DNA from: Mycobacterium sp.
GTDB taxonomy: Bacteria > Actinomycetota > Actinomycetes > Mycobacteriales > Mycobacteriaceae
NCBI GenBank assembly: GCA_016197405.1
Contig: JACPVR010000024.1
Span: forward strand, 186,001 to 250,000
Reading direction: 5' to 3'
DNA: 64,000 nucleotides
A program made the translations under genes and the position numbers. Below, one piece after another: positions 51,176 through 58,817 of this stretch (the stretch's first letter is position 1; each line of letters begins with the position of its first letter). The notes below the pieces were generated by a model. The model saw nothing but the letters and a program-made list of their open reading frames with translations, was not told where the DNA came from and made no database searches.

Positions 51176-52734
51176 GCAATCGCTCCCGCTCGTTGACTGA
51201 TCAGCGCGGCCGACCAGGCGGCCGCCTCGGCATTGCTCGGTGCCACGAGGACGCCGGCGGCGGTCAGTCTGGCCACCACCGCCCGGTGATCCTGCGGGTC
51301 GAGGTCGGTACCGCAGACATAGCCGATGAAGGTCACCGGCCGGCCCTGCGCGGCGGCACGGGCGCCGTCCTCTTCCACGACCGCGAGCAGGCCGGCCACC
51401 GGATCAGCCGACGAACCGTAGCCCAGCACCACGTCGAACAGCACGACAGCGGTGTCCGGATCGTCGAGTTCTGCGCGAATCCTGCTGTCCCGCAACGACG
51501 GATCGATCATCGGGTGCGGGCGGCCCTGGGTGAACGCGTCATCGCCCATGTCGATGATGGTGTTGCCGACACTGGTGCCGATATCGCTCAGCATGGTGTT
51601 GCCGTCGACGGGGGTGTTGGAGTACGCGGAGATGCCCTGGGCCTGGTGAATCAGCTGGGCCTCGAAACAGAACGTGCCGCCGGAGAAGATCCCGCGCACG
51701 TACTGCTGCGAGGGTGCCATGGCGCGCGCCTTGTCGCGCAGCGCGGTGCTGACGTCCTCGGCGACGGCCAGTCCGCCGGTGCTCGGCGGCTGCCCCTGGG
51801 CCAGCTGCGCTGCCATATCGGCGGCCTGCGCCAGGTACCCGGCACCGTACACACCGTCGCGGGTTATCGACGCCGGGTCGGCACCCAGGAAGATGACGAC
51901 CACCGGCTTGCTGCTGGCCTGCGCGGCGGCCAGCACCTTGGCCGCGACCGCTTCGGCTGGTGGTTTCGACACCAGCACAATGACTTTCGTATCGGGGTCG
52001 GCATCCAGCGCGGCCAGCCCGTGCAACATCGAGATGCCGCCGATGGACTCGGCAAGGTCGTGACCACCGGTGCCCAGCGCCTGCGACACCCCGGAGCCGA
52101 CCTGGTGGATGCGGACGGTCACCTCCTGGGTTCCGGTACCGGACGCACCGACGACACCGATCGGGCCACGCCGCACGACGTTGGCGAAGCCCAGCGGCAC
52201 GCCGTTGATGATGGAGGTGCCACAGTCGGGACCCATGACCATCAGTCCGGCCGACTCGGCGTAGCTCTTGATGGCCAGTTCGGCTTCGACCGTGACGTTG
52301 TCGCTGAACACCATCACGTCCATGCCCAGGCGCAGCGCTTTCATGGCCTCGGCGGCGGCATAGTCACCCGGTACCGAGATCAGTGCGAGGTTCAGTTCCC
52401 GATCCTTGGCCTTGGCGGTGGCGATACTGCTCGGCGGGGCGTCCGCGGTGGCGCCGCCGTCGTCTTCCCCGGGTGCCGAGGACAGCAGCGCATCGGCGAG
52501 CGCGAGCGCCTCCTCGCAACCCTGCTCGGTGCCGCCGACCGCGACGACAAGGTCGTTGGGCCGAATATCGAACTGCCCCAAGCCCGCCCGGGCCAGGTTC
52601 TCGACGTTGGTGGCCGATGCCATCACCACCGACGCGGTGTCGACGCCGGGCACATCGGTGACCTTCACGGTCACGGCCAGCAGTGACACCGAGTCCTTGT
52701 AGAGGTTGGGATACAACCGCGAACGTGTCGTCAT
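51172..52734 (-). CDS. fdrA: FdrA family protein
   Basis: A 520-residue protein related to succinyl-CoA synthetase alpha subunits. An N-terminal region (about 1-110) is followed by a CoA-ligase-like nucleotide domain with MGPDCGTSIINGVPLG, VGASGTGTQEV, and GTGGHDLAESIGG, in which His is at the position of a phospho-histidine. FdrA proteins occur with DUF1116 and carbamate kinase and take part in transfer of a carbamoyl group to phosphate. It starts 9 bases downstream of the cysteine hydrolase stop. E. coli FdrA is slightly longer. Confidence 0.87.
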   Translation of the reverse strand: MTTRSRLYPNLYKDSVSLLAVTVKVTDVPGVDTASVVMASATNVENLARAGLGQFDIRPNDLVVAVGGTEQGCEEALALADALLSSAPGEDDGGATADAPPSSIATAKAKDRELNLALISVPGDYAAAEAMKALRLGMDVMVFSDNVTVEAELAIKSYAESAGLMVMGPDCGTSIINGVPLGFANVVRRGPIGVVGASGTGTQEVTVRIHQVGSGVSQALGTGGHDLAESIGGISMLHGLAALDADPDTKVIVLVSKPPAEAVAAKVLAAAQASSKPVVVIFLGADPASITRDGVYGAGYLAQAADMAAQLAQGQPPSTGGLAVAEDVSTALRDKARAMAPSQQYVRGIFSGGTFCFEAQLIHQAQGISAYSNTPVDGNTMLSDIGTSVGNTIIDMGDDAFTQGRPHPMIDPSLRDSRIRAELDDPDTAVVLFDVVLGYGSSADPVAGLLAVVEEDGARAAAQGRPVTFIGYVCGTDLDPQDHRAVVARLTAAGVLVAPSNAEAAAWSAALISQRAGAIA

Positions 52735-52743
52735 GTGGGGAAT

Positions 52744-53400
52744 CTACGTCGCCGCGATCAGGCTCTCGGAGTCCGACACCCAGCCGAATATGCCGCCTTG
52801 GGCCTTGATCATCTCGAGTGCGACGCGCTGGAACTCCGGAAAGTACGACGCGACGCAATCCGACAGCACCACACATTCATAGCCGCGGTCGTTGGCTTCC
52901 CGGACCGTGGTGTGCACGCAGACCTCGGTGGTGACACCGCAGACGAACAGGGTCTTGATGGCCCGGTAGTCCAGGATCGCCTGCAGGTCGGTGGCGTGAA
53001 ACGAACCCTTGCCGGGCTTGTCGATGACCGGTTCGCCGTCGATGGGGTAGAGCTCGTCGATGATGTCGTGGCCCTTCTCACCACGTATCAGGATCCGTCC
53101 CATCGGACCGTCCTCGCCGATGAAGGTCTTGCCACCGCGATGCAGTTTGGCCGGCGGACAGTCCGTGAGATCGGGGCGGTGGCCTTCGCGGGTGTGGATG
53201 ACGAACATGCCGATCTCGCGGGCTTTCTCCAGCGCGTTGCGGATGGGCTCGACGGCGGCGAGCAGCAGATCGGTGTCATTGCCCAGTGCTTCACCGAAGC
53301 CCCCCGGCAACACGAAATCGCGCTGCATGTCGATGATGACGAGCGCCGACGTCGCCGGGTCGAACTCCAGCGGGAAAGGCTCGGCTTTGATGATGGCCAC
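52744..53400 (-). CDS. Isochorismatase-fold cysteine hydrolase, biuret-hydrolase-like
   Basis: A 218-residue hydrolase. Catalytic residues by family are Asp24 in LVIIDMQRDF, Lys128 in VIDKPGKGSF and Cys161 in GVTTEVCVHTTVREAND; the Lys-Cys spacing of 33 equals what I recall for the biuret hydrolase BiuH (Lys142, Cys175). HTREGHRPDLTDCP and IRGEKGHDIIDELYPI also resemble BiuH/triuret hydrolase. It would split an amide from a ureide or biuret-like compound. It begins (GTG, GGAAGG 7 bases before) the four-gene operon. An alternative is ureidoacrylate- or other N-carbamoyl-specific activity. Confidence 0.85.
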   Translation of the reverse strand: MAIIKAEPFPLEFDPATSALVIIDMQRDFVLPGGFGEALGNDTDLLLAAVEPIRNALEKAREIGMFVIHTREGHRPDLTDCPPAKLHRGGKTFIGEDGPMGRILIRGEKGHDIIDELYPIDGEPVIDKPGKGSFHATDLQAILDYRAIKTLFVCGVTTEVCVHTTVREANDRGYECVVLSDCVASYFPEFQRVALEMIKAQGGIFGWVSDSESLIAAT

Positions 53401-53534
53401 GGCGGTACCTTCCGGTTCTGTCCCAACTCGCGTGGGTGTCGAGGAATGAGATTACGGCTGGTTCGGCCAGATTTCCTGGGGAGAATCGGTGCCACGTCCG
53501 GCATGCCGCGACCGTCGGATAGCGTCGTCTACTT

Positions 53535-54512
53535 GTGAAGACTTTGATCGACGCCGACGACGCGGCGGTCTTCGCCATTCCCACCGTCGATCTGCACGGT
53601 AATCCCGCCGAGCGTGAAGGCATGCTCATCGAGGGCGCGCAGGGCTGGGGTGAGTTCAGCCCGCCCCGCGACGCCGACCTGTCGCTGGCCGCGCGCTGGC
53701 TCACGGCGGCCACCGAGGCGGGCACCGTCGGGTGGCCCGATGTGATGCGTGGCCGGATCCCGATTGCCGTCACGGTCCTCGATATCGCGGCCGCGCAGGC
53801 GCATGAGGTCGTGACGGAATCGGGTTGCCGCACCGCCGAGGTCACCGTCGCCGCGCATCCCGACGCACTGGACTCCGATATCGCCCGGCTGGAGTCGGTC
53901 CGTGCGGCTCTGGGTCCTGACGGCTCGATCCGCTGTGATGCCGGCGGCCGCTGGGATGTCGAGACCGCCGTGTCGGCGATCCCGGTTCTGGACCGGGCCG
54001 CCGGTGGACTGGATTACGTGGTGCAGCCGTGCCGGACCGTCGACGAACTCGCCGCCGTCCGGCGCCGCGTCGATGTCCGCATCGCCGCCGATGAGTCGAT
54101 CCGCGCTGCCACCGATCTGCGTTCGACGGCGCTCACGGAGGCCGCCGACATCGCGGTGCTGACATGTGCGCCGATGGGCGGGGTCCGGCGCGCATTGCGG
54201 GCCGCCGAGTTGTGCGGGCTGCCGTGTGTGGTGTCGTCAGGCTGGGAGACCAGTGTGGGCCTGGCGGCCGGTCTGGCCTTGGCCGGTGCCCTGCCGGAGC
54301 TGCCGTACGCCTGCGCGCTGGGCACCCGGTCGCTGCTGGCCGGCGATCTGGTGACCGGGGCGCGTTCGCTGATACCGGTCGACGGCTGGCTTCCGGTCGC
54401 CCCGATGCCGCCGGCGCCGGATCCCGAACGACTGGCGCATTTCGCGCTCACCGATCCGCGGGGACTCGCGCGGTGGCGCGAGTTGCTACGGGCGGCGGCG
54501 GCCTCGGTCTGA
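53535..54512 (+). CDS. MenC (o-succinylbenzoate synthase) homologue lacking catalytic residues
   Basis: A 325-residue enolase-superfamily protein close in layout to actinobacterial MenC, with REGMLIEGAQGWGEFSP at the start and SGWETSVGLAAGLALAG near the end. The active-site residues are degraded: the KxK motif is A-E102-V-T104, the second metal ligand Glu is V163 (YVVQPC), and the later Lys is T210 (VLTCAPMGG). Asp135 and Asp186 remain. So it is probably not a working OSB synthase. GTG start, possibly leaderless because TAGCGT lies about 10 bases before it. Divergent to the cysteine hydrolase operon. Confidence 0.83.
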   Translation: MKTLIDADDAAVFAIPTVDLHGNPAEREGMLIEGAQGWGEFSPPRDADLSLAARWLTAATEAGTVGWPDVMRGRIPIAVTVLDIAAAQAHEVVTESGCRTAEVTVAAHPDALDSDIARLESVRAALGPDGSIRCDAGGRWDVETAVSAIPVLDRAAGGLDYVVQPCRTVDELAAVRRRVDVRIAADESIRAATDLRSTALTEAADIAVLTCAPMGGVRRALRAAELCGLPCVVSSGWETSVGLAAGLALAGALPELPYACALGTRSLLAGDLVTGARSLIPVDGWLPVAPMPPAPDPERLAHFALTDPRGLARWRELLRAAAASV

Positions 54513-54513
54513 C

Positions 54514-55269
54514 TCAGGCGCTGCGGATGTAGCGCCGGGCGAATCGCCGCATGATCTGGGGTGGGTGTTCGGCATCATGTTGGCGTGCTTGGGCTTTGAG
54601 CTCTTCGGCTTCTTCGGGTGCGAAGTATCCGTAATCCTTGTATACGTCGATTCGGGTGCAGATGCCCTCGACGTCGAGCTCCGGATGAAACTGCGTGGCA
54701 TAGGCGTTGGCGCCGACGCGGAATGCCTGAATCGGACAGTCTGGCGATGACGCCAGATGCGCGACACCGGGCGGCAGGCTCGCCGCCGCCTCCTTGTGGC
54801 CGCCGAAAGCGTCGAAAACCTCTGGTAGCCCGGCAAACAACGGATCGCGCGCACCGTCGGCGGTCAGTGCGACGGTGACGGCCCCCACCGGCTCGCTGTG
54901 GGCACGATCGATGGTGGCCCCGATCACCGACCCCAGCGTCCCAACCCCGTAACAGCAACCGAGGAACGGGAAGTCGGCCTCGACGACGCGGCCCAGCAGT
55001 TCCAGCAGTTCGGATTCGGCGCGTTGCTGGGTGGCCGATTTCGCGGTGGGCGCGTCACTGATGTTGTACGGCCCGCCGCCCAGGATGATGCCGGAAAGTC
55101 CGGCGAGGTCGACGTGTCCCATCGGCTGATGTGTCAGACGGATGCGCCGCAACCCCGATTCGTCGAGCCCGGTGAATCGTTGCATCGCCCGGTACTCGTC
55201 GTCGGCGGCCTCGTCCTCGGCGCGTATCGACAACAGCAGAAAGGGCGCGGTGTCGCGGTTGTCAGGCAT
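54514..55269 (-). CDS. Class I glutamine amidotransferase-like protein
   Basis: A 251-residue stand-alone class I glutaminase-like protein of the GuaA N-terminal type. The nucleophile is Cys106 in FLGCCYGVG, and His195 and Glu197 are in ATQFHPELD. GuaA-like glutaminases of this kind often act with a separate synthetase or as gamma-glutamyl hydrolases; no partner is adjacent. ATG 55269 was chosen because the conserved FLLLSIR strand follows; the longer open frame is likely noise. Converges with the MenC-like gene. Confidence 0.87.
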   Translation of the reverse strand: MPDNRDTAPFLLLSIRAEDEAADDEYRAMQRFTGLDESGLRRIRLTHQPMGHVDLAGLSGIILGGGPYNISDAPTAKSATQQRAESELLELLGRVVEADFPFLGCCYGVGTLGSVIGATIDRAHSEPVGAVTVALTADGARDPLFAGLPEVFDAFGGHKEAAASLPPGVAHLASSPDCPIQAFRVGANAYATQFHPELDVEGICTRIDVYKDYGYFAPEEAEELKAQARQHDAEHPPQIMRRFARRYIRSA

Positions 55270-55340
55270 TGTGGTCACCGATTCTATGATCGCAGCGTAT
55301 TCGCCGGATTTCGGTCGATCAGCAGGCAAGGGAGCCGGGC

Positions 55341-56297
55341 ATGACACCCAACGAGTCGGCGCACCGGATGCGCGCAGTGCGGGCAGTCGCCGGTGCGGCC
55401 GCGGTCGTCGAGGTGAGCCCACAGCCGGGGGAGTGGCCCGTACTCGATGTGGGCTCTGCCGGTATCTGCGGCAGCGATCTGTCTCTGCTGGCCATGGGGT
55501 TGCCCTCGACGATGGGCCACGAGGTGGCGGGCATGATCGACGGCCGGGCGTACTGCGTGGAACCCACTGTGCGCTGCGGCGCCTGCGATCAGTGCCGGCG
55601 CGGCGCCACCCAGCGCTGCCGTGGTCCGGCGCCGCGCGGCCTGCTCGGGGTGGATTTCGACGGTGGGCTGGCCGATCGAATCAGCGTGCCCGCGGCATGT
55701 CTGGTGCCGCTGCCGGACGGTCTGCCGGTGCACGACGCCGCACTGGTCGAACCGCTCGCGGTGTGCTGGCACGGTCTGCGTCGGGTCGGCGCCACGGCGG
55801 GCGAACGGGCACTGGTCGTGGGTGGCGGCACCATCGGCCTGCTCGCGGTGGCCGCGGCCCGGGCGATGGGCCTGCAGGCCGACCTGGTGGCTCGGCACCC
55901 GCATCAGCGGGAGGCCGGGGTCCGGCTGGGGGCCGGCACCGAGCGCGGTGAATACGATGTCGTCGTCGAAGCCGCAGGCACGGACTCGTCGTTGGCACAC
56001 TGCGTCAGACGCGCCGCACCCGGCGGGCGTATCGCGCTCGTCGGCGTCAACCACGGTGACCTCACCCTGGCCGGGCTTTCATTCCTGATGAAGGAGCTGA
56101 CCGTGGCGGCCAGCTTCTGTTACGGCAGCGGTGTCGATGGTCACGAATTCACCCAGGCCGCAGCGGTATTGGCAGCCCAGCCAGATATCGCGGCAACCGT
56201 TGTCACACACCGCTTTCCGCTGGCCGACGCCGCCGAGGCGTTCCGCGTCGCCGCGGACCGGTCCAGTGGTGCCATCAAGGTGCTCCTACATCCCTGA
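55341..56297 (+). CDS. Zinc-dependent alcohol dehydrogenase (MDR family)
   Basis: A 318-residue medium-chain dehydrogenase. The catalytic zinc ligand Cys is in AGICGSDLSLLA, His and Glu in MGHEVAG; the structural zinc site has CGACDQCRRGATQRCRG; the NAD(P) fold has LVVGGGTIGLLA. It oxidises an alcohol or polyol; substrate unknown. It is shorter than usual (about 340-380), the gap falling in the early catalytic domain. A ribosome site AAGGGAG precedes the ATG. Divergent from the amidotransferase gene by about 70 bases. Confidence 0.87.
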   Translation: MTPNESAHRMRAVRAVAGAAAVVEVSPQPGEWPVLDVGSAGICGSDLSLLAMGLPSTMGHEVAGMIDGRAYCVEPTVRCGACDQCRRGATQRCRGPAPRGLLGVDFDGGLADRISVPAACLVPLPDGLPVHDAALVEPLAVCWHGLRRVGATAGERALVVGGGTIGLLAVAAARAMGLQADLVARHPHQREAGVRLGAGTERGEYDVVVEAAGTDSSLAHCVRRAAPGGRIALVGVNHGDLTLAGLSFLMKELTVAASFCYGSGVDGHEFTQAAAVLAAQPDIAATVVTHRFPLADAAEAFRVAADRSSGAIKVLLHP

Positions 56298-56350
56298 CGG
56301 TTTGCCGGGCCTGCGGCCGGGGTAGCCAGACTCACCCCGAACGAGAGTGA

Positions 56351-56767
56351 GTGAATATGAAACCCCACGTCAGAGCAGCAATGGCGGTGCTCGGTAGCAC
56401 GGCCGCGCTGTTCTTCGCCGTCGGCTGTTCCAGCAGCGACAGCACCGAACCCAGCACCTCGTCGTCGACCACGACGACGACCGAGACATCGGTCGAGGCG
56501 ACGACGACGGTGTCGGTGGCTCCCACCACCACCGATTCGTCCGGCAGCGGCGGTTCCGAGGGGGGTAGTGGCAGCATTCCCGGCGGCCCGACCGGTGGCG
56601 GCGGGACCGAGGGCGGCGGCGGCAGCATCCCCGGTGGCCCGAGCGGTAGCGGCGGACCTGGCGGCGGCAGCGGCAGCATCCCCGGTGTCGGCGGCGGCGG
56701 TGGCGGGCCCGGCGGTGGCGGTGGCTGCGTGAACGGTGTCGGCTGCGTCGAGGTCCCCGCGCCCTAA
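56351..56767 (+). CDS. Lipoprotein with glycine-rich 17-residue repeats
   Basis: A 138-residue exported lipoprotein: signal sequence with lipobox FFAVGC (Cys about residue 26), a Ser/Thr tract likely to be O-glycosylated, then glycine-rich sequence with three tandem 17-residue units that begin GSIPG, and a Gly/Cys-containing end. GTG 56351 and ATG 56357 are both possible starts in the same frame; AGTGAGTG precedes. The chemistry of the repeats suggests an extended flexible stalk. Function unknown. Confidence 0.72.
   Translation: MNMKPHVRAAMAVLGSTAALFFAVGCSSSDSTEPSTSSSTTTTTETSVEATTTVSVAPTTTDSSGSGGSEGGSGSIPGGPTGGGGTEGGGGSIPGGPSGSGGPGGGSGSIPGVGGGGGGPGGGGGCVNGVGCVEVPAP
56570..56722 (+). repeat. 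Three tandem 51-bp units encoding GSIPG-type repeats
   Basis: Copies of the core (ggcagcatyccc) begin at 56570, 56621 and 56672, exactly 51 bases apart, so the reading frame is kept. The rest of each unit is glycine codons and varies. Such units can change copy number by slippage or recombination between strains. Confidence 0.7.
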
Positions 56768-56801
56768 GGCCGGACGCACCGGCGGGTCGTCGAACGTGGC
56801 G

Positions 56802-56835
56802 CCATACAATTACACATTGTGGGCATTTTGTATGG
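56802..56835. promoter_or_regulatory. Promoter and inverted repeats at a leaderless start
   Basis: A TACAAT -10-type element (56805-56810) lies about 8 bases before the GTG at 56819, with no ribosome site, which is the usual arrangement for a leaderless mycobacterial mRNA. CCATACAA (56802-56809) pairs perfectly with TTGTATGG (56828-56835), and inner ACAAT/ATTGT also pair; both overlap the start codon. Confidence 0.5.
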
Positions 56836-57598
56836 CTTTGCACCGTGGCTCGTCTATTGGGTGCTGGTCGGAAACGTTCCCTTCCACACCGCGGTTCTGA
56901 TCGCGCTGGCGGTCGCGATCGCAACCTATGTGACGGGCCGGGTCAACAAGGCACCCGGGCGGACTCTGCAGATCGGCGCCGTCGGCACCTTTCTGGTGCT
57001 GACGGCGCTGACCTTCACCCTCAGCGAGGCGTTCATGCAACGTTGGATGCAGCCGCTGAGCAACGCCGGGATATTGCTCGTCACATTGACCGGCGTGCTG
57101 CTGGGCAAGCCCTTCGTGCGGGAATTCGCCGAAGCGGGCCAACCGCCTGCGGTGCTGGAAAGCGACCTTTTCGCCCGGATCACCACGCGGCTGACGTGGA
57201 TCTGGGTGGCGCTGTTCGCCGGGATGACGGTGTCCTCGGCCATCCCGCCGATCGTGCAGGGCGACGCGACGATCCTGGACACCAAGACACCGCTGTCTTT
57301 CGTCTTCTATTGGGTGGTTCCGGCGCTTCTGCTCAGCGTCGGTGCACTGCTGTCCCGCTTACTTCCCGAGCGGATGATGGCCGGTATCAACGATGTCGCA
57401 CGCAAGACGACCTTCGTGGCCTACAGCGAGGCCACCATCGACGAGTTGTATTACCTGGCCCGCGAACACGCACTGCGCGAGGTCGGCGGCGGTCAGGAGG
57501 CCTACGACATCAAGGTCGGCGCGGCCGGCACACCATTGGTCGGTGACGAGTCCCGCCTGTCCTGGCCGTCGACCTACAAGGTGCGCGACCGCCGCTGA
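56819..57598 (+). CDS. Membrane protein of unknown function
   Basis: A 259-residue protein with about six hydrophobic helices (three at about 2-75, one at 80-95, two at 125-185) and a soluble C-terminal part of about 70 residues (YSEATIDELYYLAREHALRE). The first ten residues are already hydrophobic, and the GTG is probably used without a leader. No family was recognised. Its 3' end overlaps the convergent hydrolase by 25 bases. Confidence 0.75.
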   Translation: MGILYGFAPWLVYWVLVGNVPFHTAVLIALAVAIATYVTGRVNKAPGRTLQIGAVGTFLVLTALTFTLSEAFMQRWMQPLSNAGILLVTLTGVLLGKPFVREFAEAGQPPAVLESDLFARITTRLTWIWVALFAGMTVSSAIPPIVQGDATILDTKTPLSFVFYWVVPALLLSVGALLSRLLPERMMAGINDVARKTTFVAYSEATIDELYYLAREHALREVGGGQEAYDIKVGAAGTPLVGDESRLSWPSTYKVRDRR

Positions 57599-58587
57599 CC
57601 TGTGCCGTTCTGGTACACCGGTACCGCACCGTCTGGCGTCGCGCCGAGGGTCTGCAACGGGGCATCCGCATCCGCGGCGGTCAGTGAGACGATCTGCGCG
57701 AGTTGGGCAGGCGCGTCACACTGCGGGTAATGGTCGGCCGACGGCAGGATCCAGAATCGGTTCCGCCCCGGTTTGCCGGCCAGGAACGTGTCCCAGACGT
57801 GCAGGGCGACGCGCAGCGGGGCAATGGTGTCGTGCACACCCCACACCAGGGTGGTGTTGGTCGTGTTCCTCGAAAGCGCTTCGAGCCAGCTGTTTTCGTC
57901 GGCGGCCCGCTCGTTGAGGTAACGGATGGTGTCCGGTAGCACCTGGATTCCGTCGTTGTAGGCGAAAGTCTTTGCCAGTGCCGCGATCTCAGGATCATCG
58001 ACGTCGCGCCTCGGCATGAAGGTGGTCGCGGCCAGGCCCGCGGCGAGCATCTCCGGTGTGGTGGCACTCGCGGTGGCGCGCCCCGTCGCGTCGTCGAGCA
58101 GCGCGGTCTGGAAAGCGGTCAGGTTCGACAACGGCAGGTAGATGTTGCCGTTGGTGATGATGAGCTCGTCCGGCGCGGGCAGCCGGTCGTCGGCGCCGAA
58201 TATCGTCAGGGCGATCAGGCCGATGCTGTCGCCACGATCATGGGTCAGCATTGTGTAGCTGTCCAGATCCCAGACCGCTGCGATCGCATGTACCAGCAGT
58301 CGGGCGTCGTCATAGAGCGAGTAGACGTACGGCGCCGGGGGTTTGTCCGACAGCCCGTAGCCGGGGAAATCCAGGGAATAGATGTCGAATTGGGTTTCGA
58401 GTTCGCGTGTCAGGCCGTAGAAGTCGATGCTCGAGGTGGGGAAGCCGTGCACCAGCACCAGGGCGGGCGCGCCGGGTGTGCCGCGGCGGTGCGCCATGAC
58501 CGTGACCTCGGCGCCGGCATTGGCCGGGGTGGTCGACCGCCAGCGGATGGGCTGCCCGTCCGACGCCCAGTCGGTGAAGATGTCCAT
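57574..58587 (-). CDS. Alpha/beta hydrolase, epoxide hydrolase / haloalkane dehalogenase type
   Basis: A 337-residue hydrolase with an Asp nucleophile rather than Ser: Asp117 in LTHDRGDSIG follows the HDxG pattern of epoxide hydrolases and dehalogenases. The oxyanion motif is VLVHGFPTSS, the acid is probably in the WGVHDTIAPL segment, and the His is in PSADHYPQC. Both epoxide hydrolysis and dehalogenation are possible. ATG 58587 was chosen because the protein's first strand begins there. The 230 bases upstream, shared with the RipD-like gene, contain direct repeats described separately. Confidence 0.85.
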   Translation of the reverse strand: MDIFTDWASDGQPIRWRSTTPANAGAEVTVMAHRRGTPGAPALVLVHGFPTSSIDFYGLTRELETQFDIYSLDFPGYGLSDKPPAPYVYSLYDDARLLVHAIAAVWDLDSYTMLTHDRGDSIGLIALTIFGADDRLPAPDELIITNGNIYLPLSNLTAFQTALLDDATGRATASATTPEMLAAGLAATTFMPRRDVDDPEIAALAKTFAYNDGIQVLPDTIRYLNERAADENSWLEALSRNTTNTTLVWGVHDTIAPLRVALHVWDTFLAGKPGRNRFWILPSADHYPQCDAPAQLAQIVSLTAADADAPLQTLGATPDGAVPVYQNGTGQRRSRTL

Positions 58588-58751
58588 GCCGACAGCCTTG
58601 CAGGCAAAACGGCGACCTGTCTGCATAACACGTTGCTGTCGCCGGAGAAGCCCGGTCCCGGTCTCCGTTGGGTAACGGTATGGCCACTCATTGACGCTGT
58701 GCCGCATTGCAATTGGACCGCTGACACCCGGTGGGGGTACAAATGATCCCA

Positions 58752-58765
58752 GTGACTGGTGTTAC
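58752..58765 (+). promoter_or_regulatory. MtrA-like direct repeat 1 (GTGAC-N4-GTTAC)
   Basis: GTGAC TGGT GTTAC forms a 5-4-5 direct repeat like the GTAAC-N4-GTAAC motif described for actinobacterial MtrA. It lies 52 bases upstream of the RipD-like ATG. A second copy follows, which strengthens it. Confidence 0.45.
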
Positions 58766-58778
58766 CAGAGGGTCAATT

Positions 58779-58792
58779 GTGACCACTGTGAC
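58779..58792 (+). promoter_or_regulatory. MtrA-like direct repeat 2 (GTGAC-N4-GTGAC)
   Basis: GTGAC CACT GTGAC repeats the 5-4-5 layout 27 bases after the first, ending 25 bases before the RipD-like ATG. MtrA controls cell-wall hydrolase genes in mycobacteria. The part GGTCA...TGACC (58771-58784) is also an inverted repeat, so another regulator is possible. Confidence 0.45.
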
Positions 58793-58817
58793 TCCGATTG
58801 ACGAAAGGGCAGGCCCG

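Noticed and set aside
53535..54512. MenC-like gene as simple pseudogene
   Set aside because: The frame is intact over the full length, with preserved fold residues and two metal ligands, so changed function is more likely than decay.
58771..58784. GGTCAATTGTGACC as a Crp/FNR-type site
   Set aside because: The Crp consensus TGTGA-N6-TCACA is not met; the overlapping 5-4-5 direct repeats fit MtrA better.
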